Shown here in pieces: positions 43,034 through 51,568 of a DNA stretch of 64,000 nt. The stretch is from positions 397,020 through 461,019 of the forward strand of contig JAMCPI010000012.1 in the NCBI GenBank assembly GCA_023379805.1. The letters are read 5' to 3'. Positions within the stretch are counted from its first letter, which is position 1. The number at the start of each line of letters is the position of its first letter. The stretch is from Nitrososphaerota archaeon (GTDB taxonomy: Archaea; Thermoproteota; Nitrososphaeria; Nitrososphaerales; JACPRH01). A program made the position numbers and the translations under genes. Below the pieces are notes generated by a model. It was not told the origin of the DNA, did no database searches, and was given only the letters and a program-made list of their open reading frames with translations.

Positions 43034-43204
43034 ATGGGAGTATTAGGTCTAAAAGTGGATGATGAGCTTGAACAGAAGTTCCGAAAAACCGTGTTCGAGC
43101 GTAAAGGAATGAAAAAAGGCAACATCACCGAAGCACTAGAGGAAGCTATCAACCTCTGGATAGATGAAGAAGTAGCCAAAGACGAAGCACAGAGACGAAA
43201 ATAG
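43034..43204 (+). CDS. Ribbon-helix-helix (CopG-like) DNA-binding protein
   Basis: A 56-residue protein. The beta strand GVLGLKVDDELEQKF is followed by two helices with KKGNITEALEEAINLWID. This fits CopG/Arc-type dimeric repressors. It lies about 80 bp from the TATCTAG palindromes, and its stop codon is followed with no gap by the ATG of the next gene. It may control the island genes in both directions. Confidence 0.78.
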   Translation: MGVLGLKVDDELEQKFRKTVFERKGMKKGNITEALEEAINLWIDEEVAKDEAQRRK

Positions 43205-43681
43205 ATGGTAATCAAAGACGGTAGAGATGAAGAAATAGAGGCACTGTACGACGAGCAGATCAAAGAGATTCAGGATGCTATAGAGATATGCAAACAGCAA
43301 GATGACCCGAAAATTAGGAAGAAGCTACAGACATGGCAGAAAGCAGACCTATCAGCTATGATGGTGTTCCTAGAAAGCGCAATGTGGCAGATGAAGCTAA
43401 ACAAAGTACATGATAAACGAATGACGTATATTGAGCAAAAACTCCTTAAACTCTACGGATATCTTGTTGAAGCAGAATCCTCAAATTTTGATCCAAAAGT
43501 TTTAGCTGCTATTAGAGACGATTTAGCTTCTCTAAAAAAGCAAGTAGAGGCACAGAGCCAATACACGCCTATACTTGAAAAACTAAAACAATTAAGAGAT
43601 GAGGCCATTGAACGAAGCAGAAAAAGAGACGAACATGTAGCTGAACAAAACAAGAAAAAGGTTAGTGGTATCTATGGATGA
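43205..43681 (+). CDS. Helical/coiled-coil island protein
   Basis: A 158-residue, strongly charged protein that is helical throughout. It has heptad-like runs (about 98-150) and a Lys/Glu-rich tail. It starts immediately after the RHH gene and overlaps the next gene. I recognise no family. A structural or plasmid-partition-like role would be a guess. Confidence 0.7.
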   Translation: MVIKDGRDEEIEALYDEQIKEIQDAIEICKQQDDPKIRKKLQTWQKADLSAMMVFLESAMWQMKLNKVHDKRMTYIEQKLLKLYGYLVEAESSNFDPKVLAAIRDDLASLKKQVEAQSQYTPILEKLKQLRDEAIERSRKRDEHVAEQNKKKVSGIYG

Positions 43682-43994
43682 CCGTCTCATTATGCTTCAG
43701 TCAATAGAAGTACTAAAAGACGCTTTAGAAAAGAAGAAGATTACCGAGGATTTGCTTGAGATACTTACATCAAGCATAACATGGCAAATGCGCTACTGCG
43801 AACATAACGGTATTCCATTTCCTTATGAACAATGGGGAGAGCGTCTAGAGAAGATTCAAACTCTGCTCTGCCAATTATCACCCGAAATGAAGCAGGTGAT
43901 TAAATCACCCGATTATGAAGCAGAACCCTTCCTTGCGCTTATTGTGAATAATAATTCCGTCGATACTTGCTTGAAGGCATTTGAGCCCAATTAG
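43674..43994 (+). CDS. Short helical island protein
   Basis: A protein of 106 residues from ATG 43674 (109 from GTG 43665). It overlaps the preceding stop codon (ATGGATGA). It contains SSITWQMRYCEHNGIPFPYEQW, given here as SITWQMRYCEHNG and PFPYEQWGERLEKIQ. It echoes WQMKLNKV in the preceding protein, so the two may be distantly related. It is the last gene before the right attachment site. Function unknown. Confidence 0.65.
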   Translation: MDDRLIMLQSIEVLKDALEKKKITEDLLEILTSSITWQMRYCEHNGIPFPYEQWGERLEKIQTLLCQLSPEMKQVIKSPDYEAEPFLALIVNNNSVDTCLKAFEPN

Positions 43995-44005
43995 TTGTGT
44001 TGAGC

Positions 44006-44022
44006 TCCTGCCCTCGACATTA
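44006..44022. repeat. Right attachment site of the island
   Basis: TCCTGCCCTCGACATTA repeats the tRNA-Phe 3' end at 40586-40602 with one G-to-A change. It is flanked by unrelated sequence and has no upstream tRNA half, as expected for the distal junction. Confidence 0.7.
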
Positions 44023-44130
44023 ATATTCTTGAATAGATAGCGCGCTAGTTCCTTGACCAATGTTGGAACGGGTGTTCTCTTTATGTTCCGGGTGGTTCCT
44101 TTTCTATTAATCGCGTTTTAACAAACGCCG

Positions 44131-45759
44131 ATGGAAATGACGACTAAAGAGAGACCCTTGAAAAGGGGTGCGGAACTGCGAATCAAATCGAAACTATCGA
44201 AGATATTAATGCCTAAACGACTATCGCTGTTAATCGTTTTCTCACTGATTGTCGGAGCAACAGTAACCATTTCTTCAGCAGTACCTGTCTTAGGCGATCG
44301 GCCTGAGATTAAAAGGCAGGTGCAGGGCGACAGGATTTCAGTGAGTAACGACGCAATAACTCTTGTTGTAGTAGCAGGTGGCAAACATCCCAATTTCTTC
44401 TGGTATGCAAACAATAACAACAAGACTGTGTACAATGTTCAGTTCAAAGGCATCACGGAATACGTGGACTACGGGCAGAATATTTATCAACGAAAGTTCA
44501 ACGCGGACCTCAAAAACCAAATCGACAACCAAACCGTGCACATCAGGGCCTTGAATGCAAGTAAGGTGGGAAGCCTAGTTCTCATATCAGGTCACATTAA
44601 GGAGAACCGTAACCCAAACGCAGTGAAGATTTACAATTACATGCTCACAGAATCAGGTGCAGAGATCGGCGTAAACGTAACTAAGGGAACAGCGGTTCAA
44701 GGAGAACTCGACGAAAAGGTCATCGTGAAAGGCATCGTAAAGAACTCAAGCAACACTTTGTATATTGAAGCGAAGAACATCGCATCAATAGATGAGTTAG
44801 AAGAGGATCTAGGCAAAGATCACCCAGCCTTCTTCGAGTTCAACGAAGCTAAATGGAACTTCAGTGGTTTCAAACCCATCAAGTCAGGCAACACAACCAT
44901 CGGCTACCAGTTCAGCTTCACCATCCAAAGCATCAAGAACCCTCATTTCAGTAATCTTAACAACCAGATAGAAATCAGAGGCAGACTGTATAACACAACC
45001 GTCAAGGAAGGCAACGTCACGGTAACATCCGCCAGCGTAAAAACCGACATCATCATCAAGTCGTGGCAGTGGAACCTAGACAACACCGCAGCTAATATCC
45101 TGAACCTAAACATCAGCAAAGATAAGCTTGCCGTCTGGCTTGAGATGACCGCCTTCAACACAAGCAAGGTGGATGACGCAATATCAGGAAAAGCCAAAAC
45201 CGAAGTAACTCATGTAAAATCAGATGACGAGAAGATCGACGCCAGTCATCACGGCGAGGAGACAGGAGAAGATGAAAAGGAGCTCAGAGTTAAAGGCAGC
45301 GAAACCAAACTCAGCTTTGCAAGTAACAGCACAGTTCTAGGAGGCTACTTCAACTTCACAAACTACGCCTACGTTTACACCAACGCCTCAGCACCAACAA
45401 CAGGTGTAAAGGTTCCTGTAACCGCCTCATACCTAGCTGACGACCATAAGCTCCGCCTATTCCTAGTCTATCCCAACTTCGGAAACAAGAGTCTTGAGCA
45501 CGACCCCACGATGGGTGCATACGTGACAGGGGTATCCACAACACCCCAATACGTTGTAAACAGCGACAGCGGAACAGCACAACCAGCTATAACCAGCCAA
45601 ACAACCAAATCGACAGCAATTACAACTACACCTAGTCAATCTGCGACCTCAACGGCTACAACGACCACAGGTCTGCCTACAGAATTAACCTATGCTCTAG
45701 CAGCAATAGCCGTGATAGCTGCAATCGCAGCAGTAATGGTAATCAGGAAGCGCGCCTAA
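44131..45759 (+). CDS. Secreted surface protein with LPxExTYA-type C-terminal signal
   Basis: A 542-residue protein. A charged N-terminus precedes a signal peptide or anchor (about 31-50), so translation could also start at the in-frame ATG 44209. The exterior is beta-rich with many NxT/S sites. A Thr/Ser-rich linker (about 485-512) leads to GLPTELTYA, a 16-residue hydrophobic segment and RKRA. That 28-residue end matches the length and layout of the quinoprotein terminus at 19235. No enzyme motif is seen. Confidence 0.78.
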   Translation: MEMTTKERPLKRGAELRIKSKLSKILMPKRLSLLIVFSLIVGATVTISSAVPVLGDRPEIKRQVQGDRISVSNDAITLVVVAGGKHPNFFWYANNNNKTVYNVQFKGITEYVDYGQNIYQRKFNADLKNQIDNQTVHIRALNASKVGSLVLISGHIKENRNPNAVKIYNYMLTESGAEIGVNVTKGTAVQGELDEKVIVKGIVKNSSNTLYIEAKNIASIDELEEDLGKDHPAFFEFNEAKWNFSGFKPIKSGNTTIGYQFSFTIQSIKNPHFSNLNNQIEIRGRLYNTTVKEGNVTVTSASVKTDIIIKSWQWNLDNTAANILNLNISKDKLAVWLEMTAFNTSKVDDAISGKAKTEVTHVKSDDEKIDASHHGEETGEDEKELRVKGSETKLSFASNSTVLGGYFNFTNYAYVYTNASAPTTGVKVPVTASYLADDHKLRLFLVYPNFGNKSLEHDPTMGAYVTGVSTTPQYVVNSDSGTAQPAITSQTTKSTAITTTPSQSATSTATTTTGLPTELTYALAAIAVIAAIAAVMVIRKRA

Positions 45760-45795
45760 ACAAACAGGTCTGCTTCCACTCCTCCCTTTTTTTCA
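45760..45795 (+). terminator. T-run after the surface-protein gene
   Basis: The stop codon is followed by CTAAACAAACAGG-like sequence and then CTCCCTTTTTTTC (about 45778-45791). The long T-run is a plausible archaeal terminator. A close relative of this 3' end is found at the end of the propeller pseudogene near 50730-50765. Confidence 0.5.
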
Positions 45796-45908
45796 CTGAT
45801 TGTTCTTTATGCTTCTTAACCTGGATATATCGAAAAATAGGTAGAGCCGAGGCTGCGCTGAAATGCAAAATATAAATACGGCTCAAACTGGTTTTAAACC
45901 GGAGTTTA

Positions 45909-46208
45909 TTGCCGCTATCAACACGCCGGAACTTTAAGCTACTAGCTATAGTCTTAATCACTCTGGGAATCATAACGATAGTTTACACAGCCTTCTTCAT
46001 GCAGGCCTTTCAATACCGTGTTGAATTATACGAGGGCGATCAACCAGTTAATGTCACTGGCACGACCCAGTTTCAGAAGCTGGTAGTGGGATTCGTAGGT
46101 GGCGCAATGATATTCCTCGGATACAAGTCGTATAGATATATACCTCGAGCCGAGCGAGAGAAGGAACAGATATCCGAGTTAGACCTGTACGACAACGAGG
46201 AAAAATAG
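45909..46208 (+). CDS. Small two-helix membrane protein
   Basis: A 99-residue protein with two hydrophobic helices (about 10-30 and 53-70) separated by a polar loop. The tail is charged. TTG start, with TATAAATACG at 45871-45880 giving transcription start near 45900. Convergent with the U32 gene. Function unknown. Confidence 0.6.
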   Translation: MPLSTRRNFKLLAIVLITLGIITIVYTAFFMQAFQYRVELYEGDQPVNVTGTTQFQKLVVGFVGGAMIFLGYKSYRYIPRAEREKEQISELDLYDNEEK

Positions 46209-46245
46209 ATACGTCCAATCTCAAGTTAAGATATGCGTCGACGCT

Positions 46246-48459
46246 TTACTCCACGCCTGTCATCAGTTTTCCTTCACTAAGTTCTCGTTCAGACAGGGTG
46301 AGAATTCTCTTCTTTAAGCTGGAGAGCGTTGCGTCATACTGCTTATTCTTGTCGATGGTTAGTGCAGTTTTGTAGGCTTTGACTAGCTCTGCCACCAAGT
46401 TGGGTGCGTAGAGGTTACATCTGATGCGGAGAACATCTACGCCCGCCGCCTTCAGATCCTGTGTATACTCGATTAAGCAGATGTCGCTTGAAGAGATAAC
46501 ATGTGTGTTGGAAACTTCGTCGCATTTTAACGGATACGCATGTTCGTTCTGGTCTCTGAGAAGGAACCCCTTTTTGCTGCAGGCTTCTCGACAGGACGTT
46601 TTGTCTCCACGGTTTACTGCATTTGACGCTGGACAGTATCTGGAAAGCATTAATGTAATCGGGCCGTGAACAACACACTCAATCTCTCCGGGTGCTCCGC
46701 CAGCTATCCGTGATATCTGAGACAAATGCAGCTCCTGCGAGACAGTTATTCTATCCGCGTAGCCGAAAAGCAGGTTTCGGGTAAGCCTGTTGAAAACGTT
46801 CAGCGAAGAGTCAAGGTAGGTCTTTACGCCTATTTCCCTAGCCGCTTCAAGCGCTCCGATATCTCCAACTAGAAAAGTGTCTGCTCCTGCATTCTGCAGC
46901 TTTAGTATCCATTCTTTCAGGCGTTCATCGTTCCCTGTCACCTTAGGCAGCACGAAGGTAAGCGGCACCTTACCTTCCTGGGCGATCTCCAAGGCTTGCC
47001 GATAATTCTTCAGATCCAGTTGTTGAGCCGATTCAGGGAATCCCCCGAAGTAGACTTCATCAGCACCCGCATCAATTGCTGCTTTGAGCGTCTGAAGCGT
47101 GGTTACTTCGGCGCAGATCTTCAGCACGCTACGGGTCCGCTCCTCACCTTCCTCTTTCTTCTTAGATGCTTGTAGAATTGAAGAGAGCCTTTCGTAGCCT
47201 CTCTGTTTGCTACTGTGCAGCCCAGCGGGTTTAATCGCAGTCACACCGTCAGGATGAGCGAAGGTGGCTCTGGCTCGCTCATGCAGGGCTGAGTCTCTGC
47301 TTTTCCGCACCTGTGAGTTAGGCTGCGGTTGAAAAGGCAAAACAATCTCCGCTACAGTTTTTGCGCGGGCTTCGCTGCAGCTTTTGCCATTGACAAGCAT
47401 CTTCTTTACTATCAAGCCTTCTCTACCTGAAGATGTTTGGAACTCCAAGCCGTCCCCTACCCGGGTGTCTTCAGACAGCAAAATTGACGCTGTCTTTGAA
47501 GGTGCGTTGTATCCTGTTACTACACCGACCTCTACGCCGTAGTTGCCTGGTCTTTCACGGTTTATCGCTTCGCTTCCTGGGTAGATGTAGATGCATCCTT
47601 TAGTGAATTCTCTGCTGAATATTGCTTCTAAATCCCTCTTCTCTGCCGGCATCGGCTCACGATAGTCGCCGTCCAGTATACTCCTGTAGGTTCCGGTGAC
47701 TACTGCGACATATTCGGGAATTTTCATTCGTCCCTCAATCTTCAAGGCGTCTACACCTGCTGAAGCAAGTTTGCCAACGTCTTCAGAGAGGTTCAGATCC
47801 TTCATTGACAGGAGGTGAGAACCGTCGGTGCGCAACGGTATCCCGTTTCCAGTAACTATGCTGTACGGGAGCCTGCAGGGTGATGCGCATCTGCCCCTGT
47901 TGGCGCTTCTTCCTCCGATGAAGCCGCTAAGCAGGCATTGCCCAGAGTATGAGAAACATAATGCACCGTGCACAAAGACCTCGACCTCAACACCGCAGTC
48001 GCTCTTGATCCTCCGGATCTGCTCTAAGGAAAGCTCCCGAGCCAATATGACTCTCTTGGCGCCATGCTCAGCCCAGATCTTCACGCCTGCAGAGCTGCTG
48101 ATTGTTGCCTGAGTGCTCGCATGCACTCTGAGATCAGGATGGAGATCCCTGCAGAGCTTAAGGACACCGAGATCCTGAACAATAACTGCGTCAGCCTCCA
48201 AACTATGAAGGTTAGTCAAGTAATCGTCAAGATCGCAAAGTTCACGGTCAGCCACTAACGTGTTGACTGTAACATACACCTTAACATTCCTGTTATGCGC
48301 GTATCGAATCACAGATCCAAGTTCATCGAGACCAAAGTTCTTGGCGTGGATCCTAGCGTTGAACCGTTTTCCACCGAGATAGACTGCATCGGCGCCGTTG
48401 CTTACTGCTGCTCTTAACGCGTCGAAGTCTCCTGCGGGCACAACAAGCTCAGGTTTCAA
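46246..48459 (-). CDS. U32-family protein, two tandem U32 domains
   Basis: A 737-residue protein with two U32 modules. The first (about 1-300) has HGALCFSYSGQCLLSGF and RGRCASPCRLPYS, the cysteine motif that in the relatives RlhA and TrhP is needed for RNA base hydroxylation with prephenate and an iron-sulfur cluster. The second module (about 455-737) repeats HGPITLMLSRYCPAS, then CREACSKKGF. Older annotation as a collagenase-like peptidase is probably misleading. rRNA or tRNA modification is the likely role. Monocistronic. Confidence 0.85.
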   Translation of the reverse strand: MKPELVVPAGDFDALRAAVSNGADAVYLGGKRFNARIHAKNFGLDELGSVIRYAHNRNVKVYVTVNTLVADRELCDLDDYLTNLHSLEADAVIVQDLGVLKLCRDLHPDLRVHASTQATISSSAGVKIWAEHGAKRVILARELSLEQIRRIKSDCGVEVEVFVHGALCFSYSGQCLLSGFIGGRSANRGRCASPCRLPYSIVTGNGIPLRTDGSHLLSMKDLNLSEDVGKLASAGVDALKIEGRMKIPEYVAVVTGTYRSILDGDYREPMPAEKRDLEAIFSREFTKGCIYIYPGSEAINRERPGNYGVEVGVVTGYNAPSKTASILLSEDTRVGDGLEFQTSSGREGLIVKKMLVNGKSCSEARAKTVAEIVLPFQPQPNSQVRKSRDSALHERARATFAHPDGVTAIKPAGLHSSKQRGYERLSSILQASKKKEEGEERTRSVLKICAEVTTLQTLKAAIDAGADEVYFGGFPESAQQLDLKNYRQALEIAQEGKVPLTFVLPKVTGNDERLKEWILKLQNAGADTFLVGDIGALEAAREIGVKTYLDSSLNVFNRLTRNLLFGYADRITVSQELHLSQISRIAGGAPGEIECVVHGPITLMLSRYCPASNAVNRGDKTSCREACSKKGFLLRDQNEHAYPLKCDEVSNTHVISSSDICLIEYTQDLKAAGVDVLRIRCNLYAPNLVAELVKAYKTALTIDKNKQYDATLSSLKKRILTLSERELSEGKLMTGVE

Positions 48460-48515
48460 GGTCTATCACAACATCTGTTGGCTGAATGAGTCTGTCCTGT
48501 CTGCAACTCTTCTTT

Positions 48516-48914
48516 CTAATCGACAATACCGTCCCTTATTAACGCTGGGAGGATCTTGTTCCGTATACTAGGTGCGAGAACCAAGTTGTGGTCACTTCCT
48601 ATCCACGCTATCTCCTCGATCTCAGATGAGGGTTTCAAGTCTCCATCAATCTCCCCTAGAGAAAGCGATATCTGAATAATCGTGTCAGGCTCGTTCGCGG
48701 CAACGTCCTCGAAGACTCCGTAAAACTTGACCGAACCCGGCTTAACATCTGCGTCAAGCTCCTCTTTAACCTCCCGACTCAAAGCCTGCTCCAAACCTTC
48801 TCCATTCTCAGGCTTGCCGCCGGGCAGAAGAAACTTTATAGTACCGCGCTCCCGTACCACAAGCAGTTTCCTGTCTCTAACCACCGCTAAGCCGTACTTG
48901 AAGAGCTTTCGCAC
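48516..48914 (-). CDS. Nudix hydrolase
   Basis: A 132-residue Nudix protein with a complete Nudix box, read as GKPENGEG ... REVKEELDADV. The longer frame to 49016 overlaps the neighbouring gene. GTG at 48914 is preferred because an A/T-rich TATA-like site (GAATAATAACTT, about 48937-48948) sits about 27 nt upstream and no conserved sequence lies before it. It hydrolyses a nucleoside-diphosphate derivative. Substrate unknown. Confidence 0.85.
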   Translation of the reverse strand: MRKLFKYGLAVVRDRKLLVVRERGTIKFLLPGGKPENGEGLEQALSREVKEELDADVKPGSVKFYGVFEDVAANEPDTIIQISLSLGEIDGDLKPSSEIEEIAWIGSDHNLVLAPSIRNKILPALIRDGIVD

Positions 48915-48972
48915 ATCACACCAACATTCAACCGACGAATAATAACTTGCATAGTTGAATCTGCGGAACCGT

Positions 48973-49563
48973 TTATTTGCTGTAAAGGCCAACCAATACG
49001 CTTGTCGAGAGCACATGTCCTTTCATTGCGTCGAGAACTTGCTCTTTAGTCGATTTAGGCGCAGTGTCTAGTAGCGTGTCAAGCGCGTATAATGTGAAGA
49101 TGTAGTGATGTGTCCCGCTCGGCGGACAGGGACCGGTGTAACCTGTGCTTCTGGCACCGTTAACGCCTTGCACACCAACACCCTCAACTGTAGCGTTCTT
49201 GGGGATGTTTTCGTCAAGCCTGCTGACGCTGGGCGGAATGTTGAAGATAACCCAGTGCGTAAAGACCCCTCTCGGAGCATCCGGATCATCCACTATCAGA
49301 ACATAAGATTTAGTTCCCTGAGGACCAACTGTCCATAATAGAGGCGGAGACACACTAGCTCCTTTGCAGGTGTAATTGTCCGGTATCGACGTGTTGTTAC
49401 CGAACGCTATGCTAGTCAGCTGAGCTGTCAAAGACTGGTTTTGTGGCTGTTGTCTCTGTTGCTGTTGAGTCTGACTGGATGTAGTTGAACTTGGGCTTTG
49501 CGGTTGATTCACTATAAATGCAGCTATTAACGCGGCCACAACTAATGCGGTTATACCTGCCAT
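48973..49563 (-). CDS. PEBP/RKIP-family (YbhB-like) protein, membrane-anchored
   Basis: A 196-residue protein. ATG 49563 follows TATA-like AAATATAAATTT by about 28 nt, so an in-frame TTG at 49584 is less likely. The N-terminus is a membrane anchor followed by a Ser/Gln-rich linker (about 22-50). The folded domain has the PEBP motifs DDPDAPRGVFTHWVIFNIP (key residues DPDAP and HW) and GTHHYIFTLYALD. Family role is unclear; ligand binding at the anion pocket is typical. Confidence 0.88.
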   Translation of the reverse strand: MAGITALVVAALIAAFIVNQPQSPSSTTSSQTQQQQRQQPQNQSLTAQLTSIAFGNNTSIPDNYTCKGASVSPPLLWTVGPQGTKSYVLIVDDPDAPRGVFTHWVIFNIPPSVSRLDENIPKNATVEGVGVQGVNGARSTGYTGPCPPSGTHHYIFTLYALDTLLDTAPKSTKEQVLDAMKGHVLSTSVLVGLYSK

Positions 49564-49831
49564 AATTAATCGGCCATTGGCCAAATTTATATTTCACACC
49601 ATAAGTTAGATTAAGACGCTAATACTTAAATATTCATCTATAATTTTGGATGGTCTGGGATTCAACTAATATTTCGGTGAATATTGGCAAATATCAGGTG
49701 AGATTTATGTTAAACACTTTCCACGACTGCTCGGTCTTTCACCGGACGCGGTTAATGGAGGCATTTCATTATTGAAGTTCAGATGTGTTTATGTCCGAAA
49801 GGTTTTATGTCGGTGATCCGAATGCAGGTTG

Positions 49832-50170
49832 ATGTCTAAAGCAGTGGATGGTAGTAACTCTTCCGAGAAGATCCTTGAGGTAAGTAACGCCGCGGTTGTA
49901 AACATAAAGCAGTTCTTGAAGGAAAATAACCTGTCTTCGATAGGGCTAAGGATAATGGCGCAGCGAGATGATTGTGGGTGTATAGGTTATCAGATTCATC
50001 TTGAAGAAAGCTCGGATGACGATGATACAGTTGTTGAGACGGATGGGTTGAAAATACTCCTTGACCCAGATAGCGTTAAGCTGCTTCGAGGTACGAAGAT
50101 GGATTTCGCAGAGACTCCTGACGGAGGCGGATTCATCTTCGATAATCCTAACGACCAGCACATGCATTAA
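49832..50170 (+). CDS. HesB/IscA-like protein with unusual cysteine placement
   Basis: A 112-residue protein with the A-type carrier fold pattern. LRIMAQRDDCGCIGYQIHL holds the family's first cysteine position, and DGLKILLDPDSVKLLRGTKMD and GGGFIFDNPN match the later strands. The canonical C-terminal CGCG pair is absent; its two cysteines occur together in DCGCIG instead. It may carry an Fe-S cluster differently or have lost that role. The start uses ATG 49832 rather than the preceding TTG. Confidence 0.75.
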   Translation: MSKAVDGSNSSEKILEVSNAAVVNIKQFLKENNLSSIGLRIMAQRDDCGCIGYQIHLEESSDDDDTVVETDGLKILLDPDSVKLLRGTKMDFAETPDGGGFIFDNPNDQHMH

Positions 50171-50333
50171 CTTTCTAAGCGACGAAGGCTCGGTATTCTT
50201 GCGGCAATACCCTGTTTCAGCGATGGCTCACTTCTCTACTGCTCTTGATCTCTACACATGAGATTAACCATAATGGAATCAATGTTATGAAACGAAACAC
50301 TCAAGTTCATAAGGCTTCAATGACCCCGAAAAT

Positions 50334-50732
50334 ATGTCGGATAGAGGAAATTCTAAACTCGGTGCTCTTAATTCTAGCAGTCCTCTCATTCAGCACATTC
50401 GCAACGACGTTCGCATACGCAGTACCCCAAAATCTCAGATAAGGGCTGGCAATTCGTCAACGGCAACTCATGGGCATGGAACTACAGTCTAGAGACACAG
50501 ATAAACAAAGACAACGCCAACAATCTTGAAGTCAAATGAATCTTCCCACTCGAAGGGAAAGCCTCAGCTGGAAAAAGCATGGCTTGGATTCAATTGCAGG
50601 CTGATGGCGAAGGCTCAACTACACCACCAATAGTACATGCTGGAAATATCTATGCGACTACAAACTATATGCGAACATATTCAATCAGCTATACTAGCAG
50701 CTGCATTACTGGCAATGTGGCAGCGAGCCTAA
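50334..50732 (+). pseudogene. Collapsed propeller-protein (quinoprotein) pseudogene
   Basis: A relic of the gene at 19235-21439. ATG 50334 reads MSDRGNSKL, matching the start of the intact protein. The frame then shifts to VLLILAVLSFSTFATTFAYA, shifts again to GWQFVNGNSWAWNYS, hits TGA at LEVK*IFPLEGKA, and continues GEGSTTPPIVHAGN and TTNYMRTYSIS. Nearly the whole propeller is then missing, and the sequence joins directly to a C-terminal anchor (AILAAALLAMWQRA) and stop at 50730-50732. At least two frameshifts, one stop and one large deletion. Confidence 0.85.
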
Positions 50733-50875
50733 ACAAACAGGCAGCTTCCCTCTCCTTCTTTTCCTACTTTTTATTAGAAATTTAGTTACTCTTGGCCGCC
50801 AGCGCATTTTTTATCGTACTTGAGCTACATTAGTCCTATGTATTAAGGAATTTTAAAGCAAAATACTGGAATTAT

Positions 50876-51382
50876 TTATACAAAATCTTTTAAGTTGCGT
50901 GATCTTTTATCGCGTTCGATACTTGAGAGCTCTACAACGAGCTCCTTTATCATTCCTTGGATGAAGCCTGAGATCTTCTCTTGAGTCAGCTCGGATGTAA
51001 TCATCTGCTTCGCAGCTTTGTCCTCAACTGTAATCAACAGTTCGTCCGGCTTGAACGGTTTCCTGATAAATGCGTCTGCTCCTAGATTTAGCGCTTCAAC
51101 TGCGTTATCTACGGTGGCTTTGCCTGTGACCATAATGTTCGCCATCATCGGGTCTATCTCCTTTAACTTTCGCAGCAGATCTGTTCCGCTCATATCAGGT
51201 AACACAATATCTATCAAAGCAACATTGTGATGCTTCTCAATAGCCTTCTCGATTCCTTCTTTACCTGAGCGCGCTACGTCAAGATCGTATCCTCTCCGCT
51301 CTAAAAGCTTCTGAAGTGCTTTGCGCGTCAGCTCATCATCATCAATTACCAATACACTGGTGGTGTTAGATAACCTGACCAA
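50876..51382 (-). CDS. Response regulator receiver protein
   Basis: A 168-residue protein with one receiver domain (about 8-125). VLVIDDDELTRKAL, VALIDIVLPDMSG (phosphorylatable Asp) and FIRKPFKPDEL (conserved Lys) are all present. The C-terminal 40 residues are helical and charged, without a recognisable output domain. No kinase gene is adjacent. Likely a stand-alone phosphoacceptor in archaeal signalling. Confidence 0.9.
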   Translation of the reverse strand: MVRLSNTTSVLVIDDDELTRKALQKLLERRGYDLDVARSGKEGIEKAIEKHHNVALIDIVLPDMSGTDLLRKLKEIDPMMANIMVTGKATVDNAVEALNLGADAFIRKPFKPDELLITVEDKAAKQMITSELTQEKISGFIQGMIKELVVELSSIERDKRSRNLKDFV

Positions 51383-51568
51383 CCCTTCAATGGGTAGTTA
51401 TCTAAGACGTTAATAAAATTATCGCTTAACAGCTAACATCGAACAAATAACTGTAATTTACCAGTCACTTCATACATCCTATTGCCATTTAACAGATAGA
51501 TTTCAGCAAATTTAACTATATAGCCTCGACTTAAAATCAGCCAATTCTATTAACCGATTAATATTATA

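Larger units (their letters stand above)
40586..44022. mobile_element. tRNA-Phe integrated island, about 3.4 kb
   Basis: Bounded by 17-bp direct repeats of the tRNA-Phe 3' end (40586-40602 and 44006-44022). Cargo: a winged-helix protein, a RelE-like toxin, a zinc ribbon, a SWIM-domain transposase, a ribbon-helix-helix protein, and two short helical proteins of unknown role. No tyrosine integrase is present, so it is a deletion remnant or was mobilised in trans. The cargo is A-rich and more like plasmid or virus genes than the flanking chromosome. Confidence 0.7.

Noticed and set aside
40603..44005. CRISPR array or defence island
   Set aside because: No regularly spaced repeats and no Cas or restriction genes were found anywhere in the window.
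46246..48459. Collagenase annotation for the U32 protein
   Set aside because: Cysteine motifs match RNA-hydroxylating relatives (RlhA/TrhP), and there is no sign of secretion.
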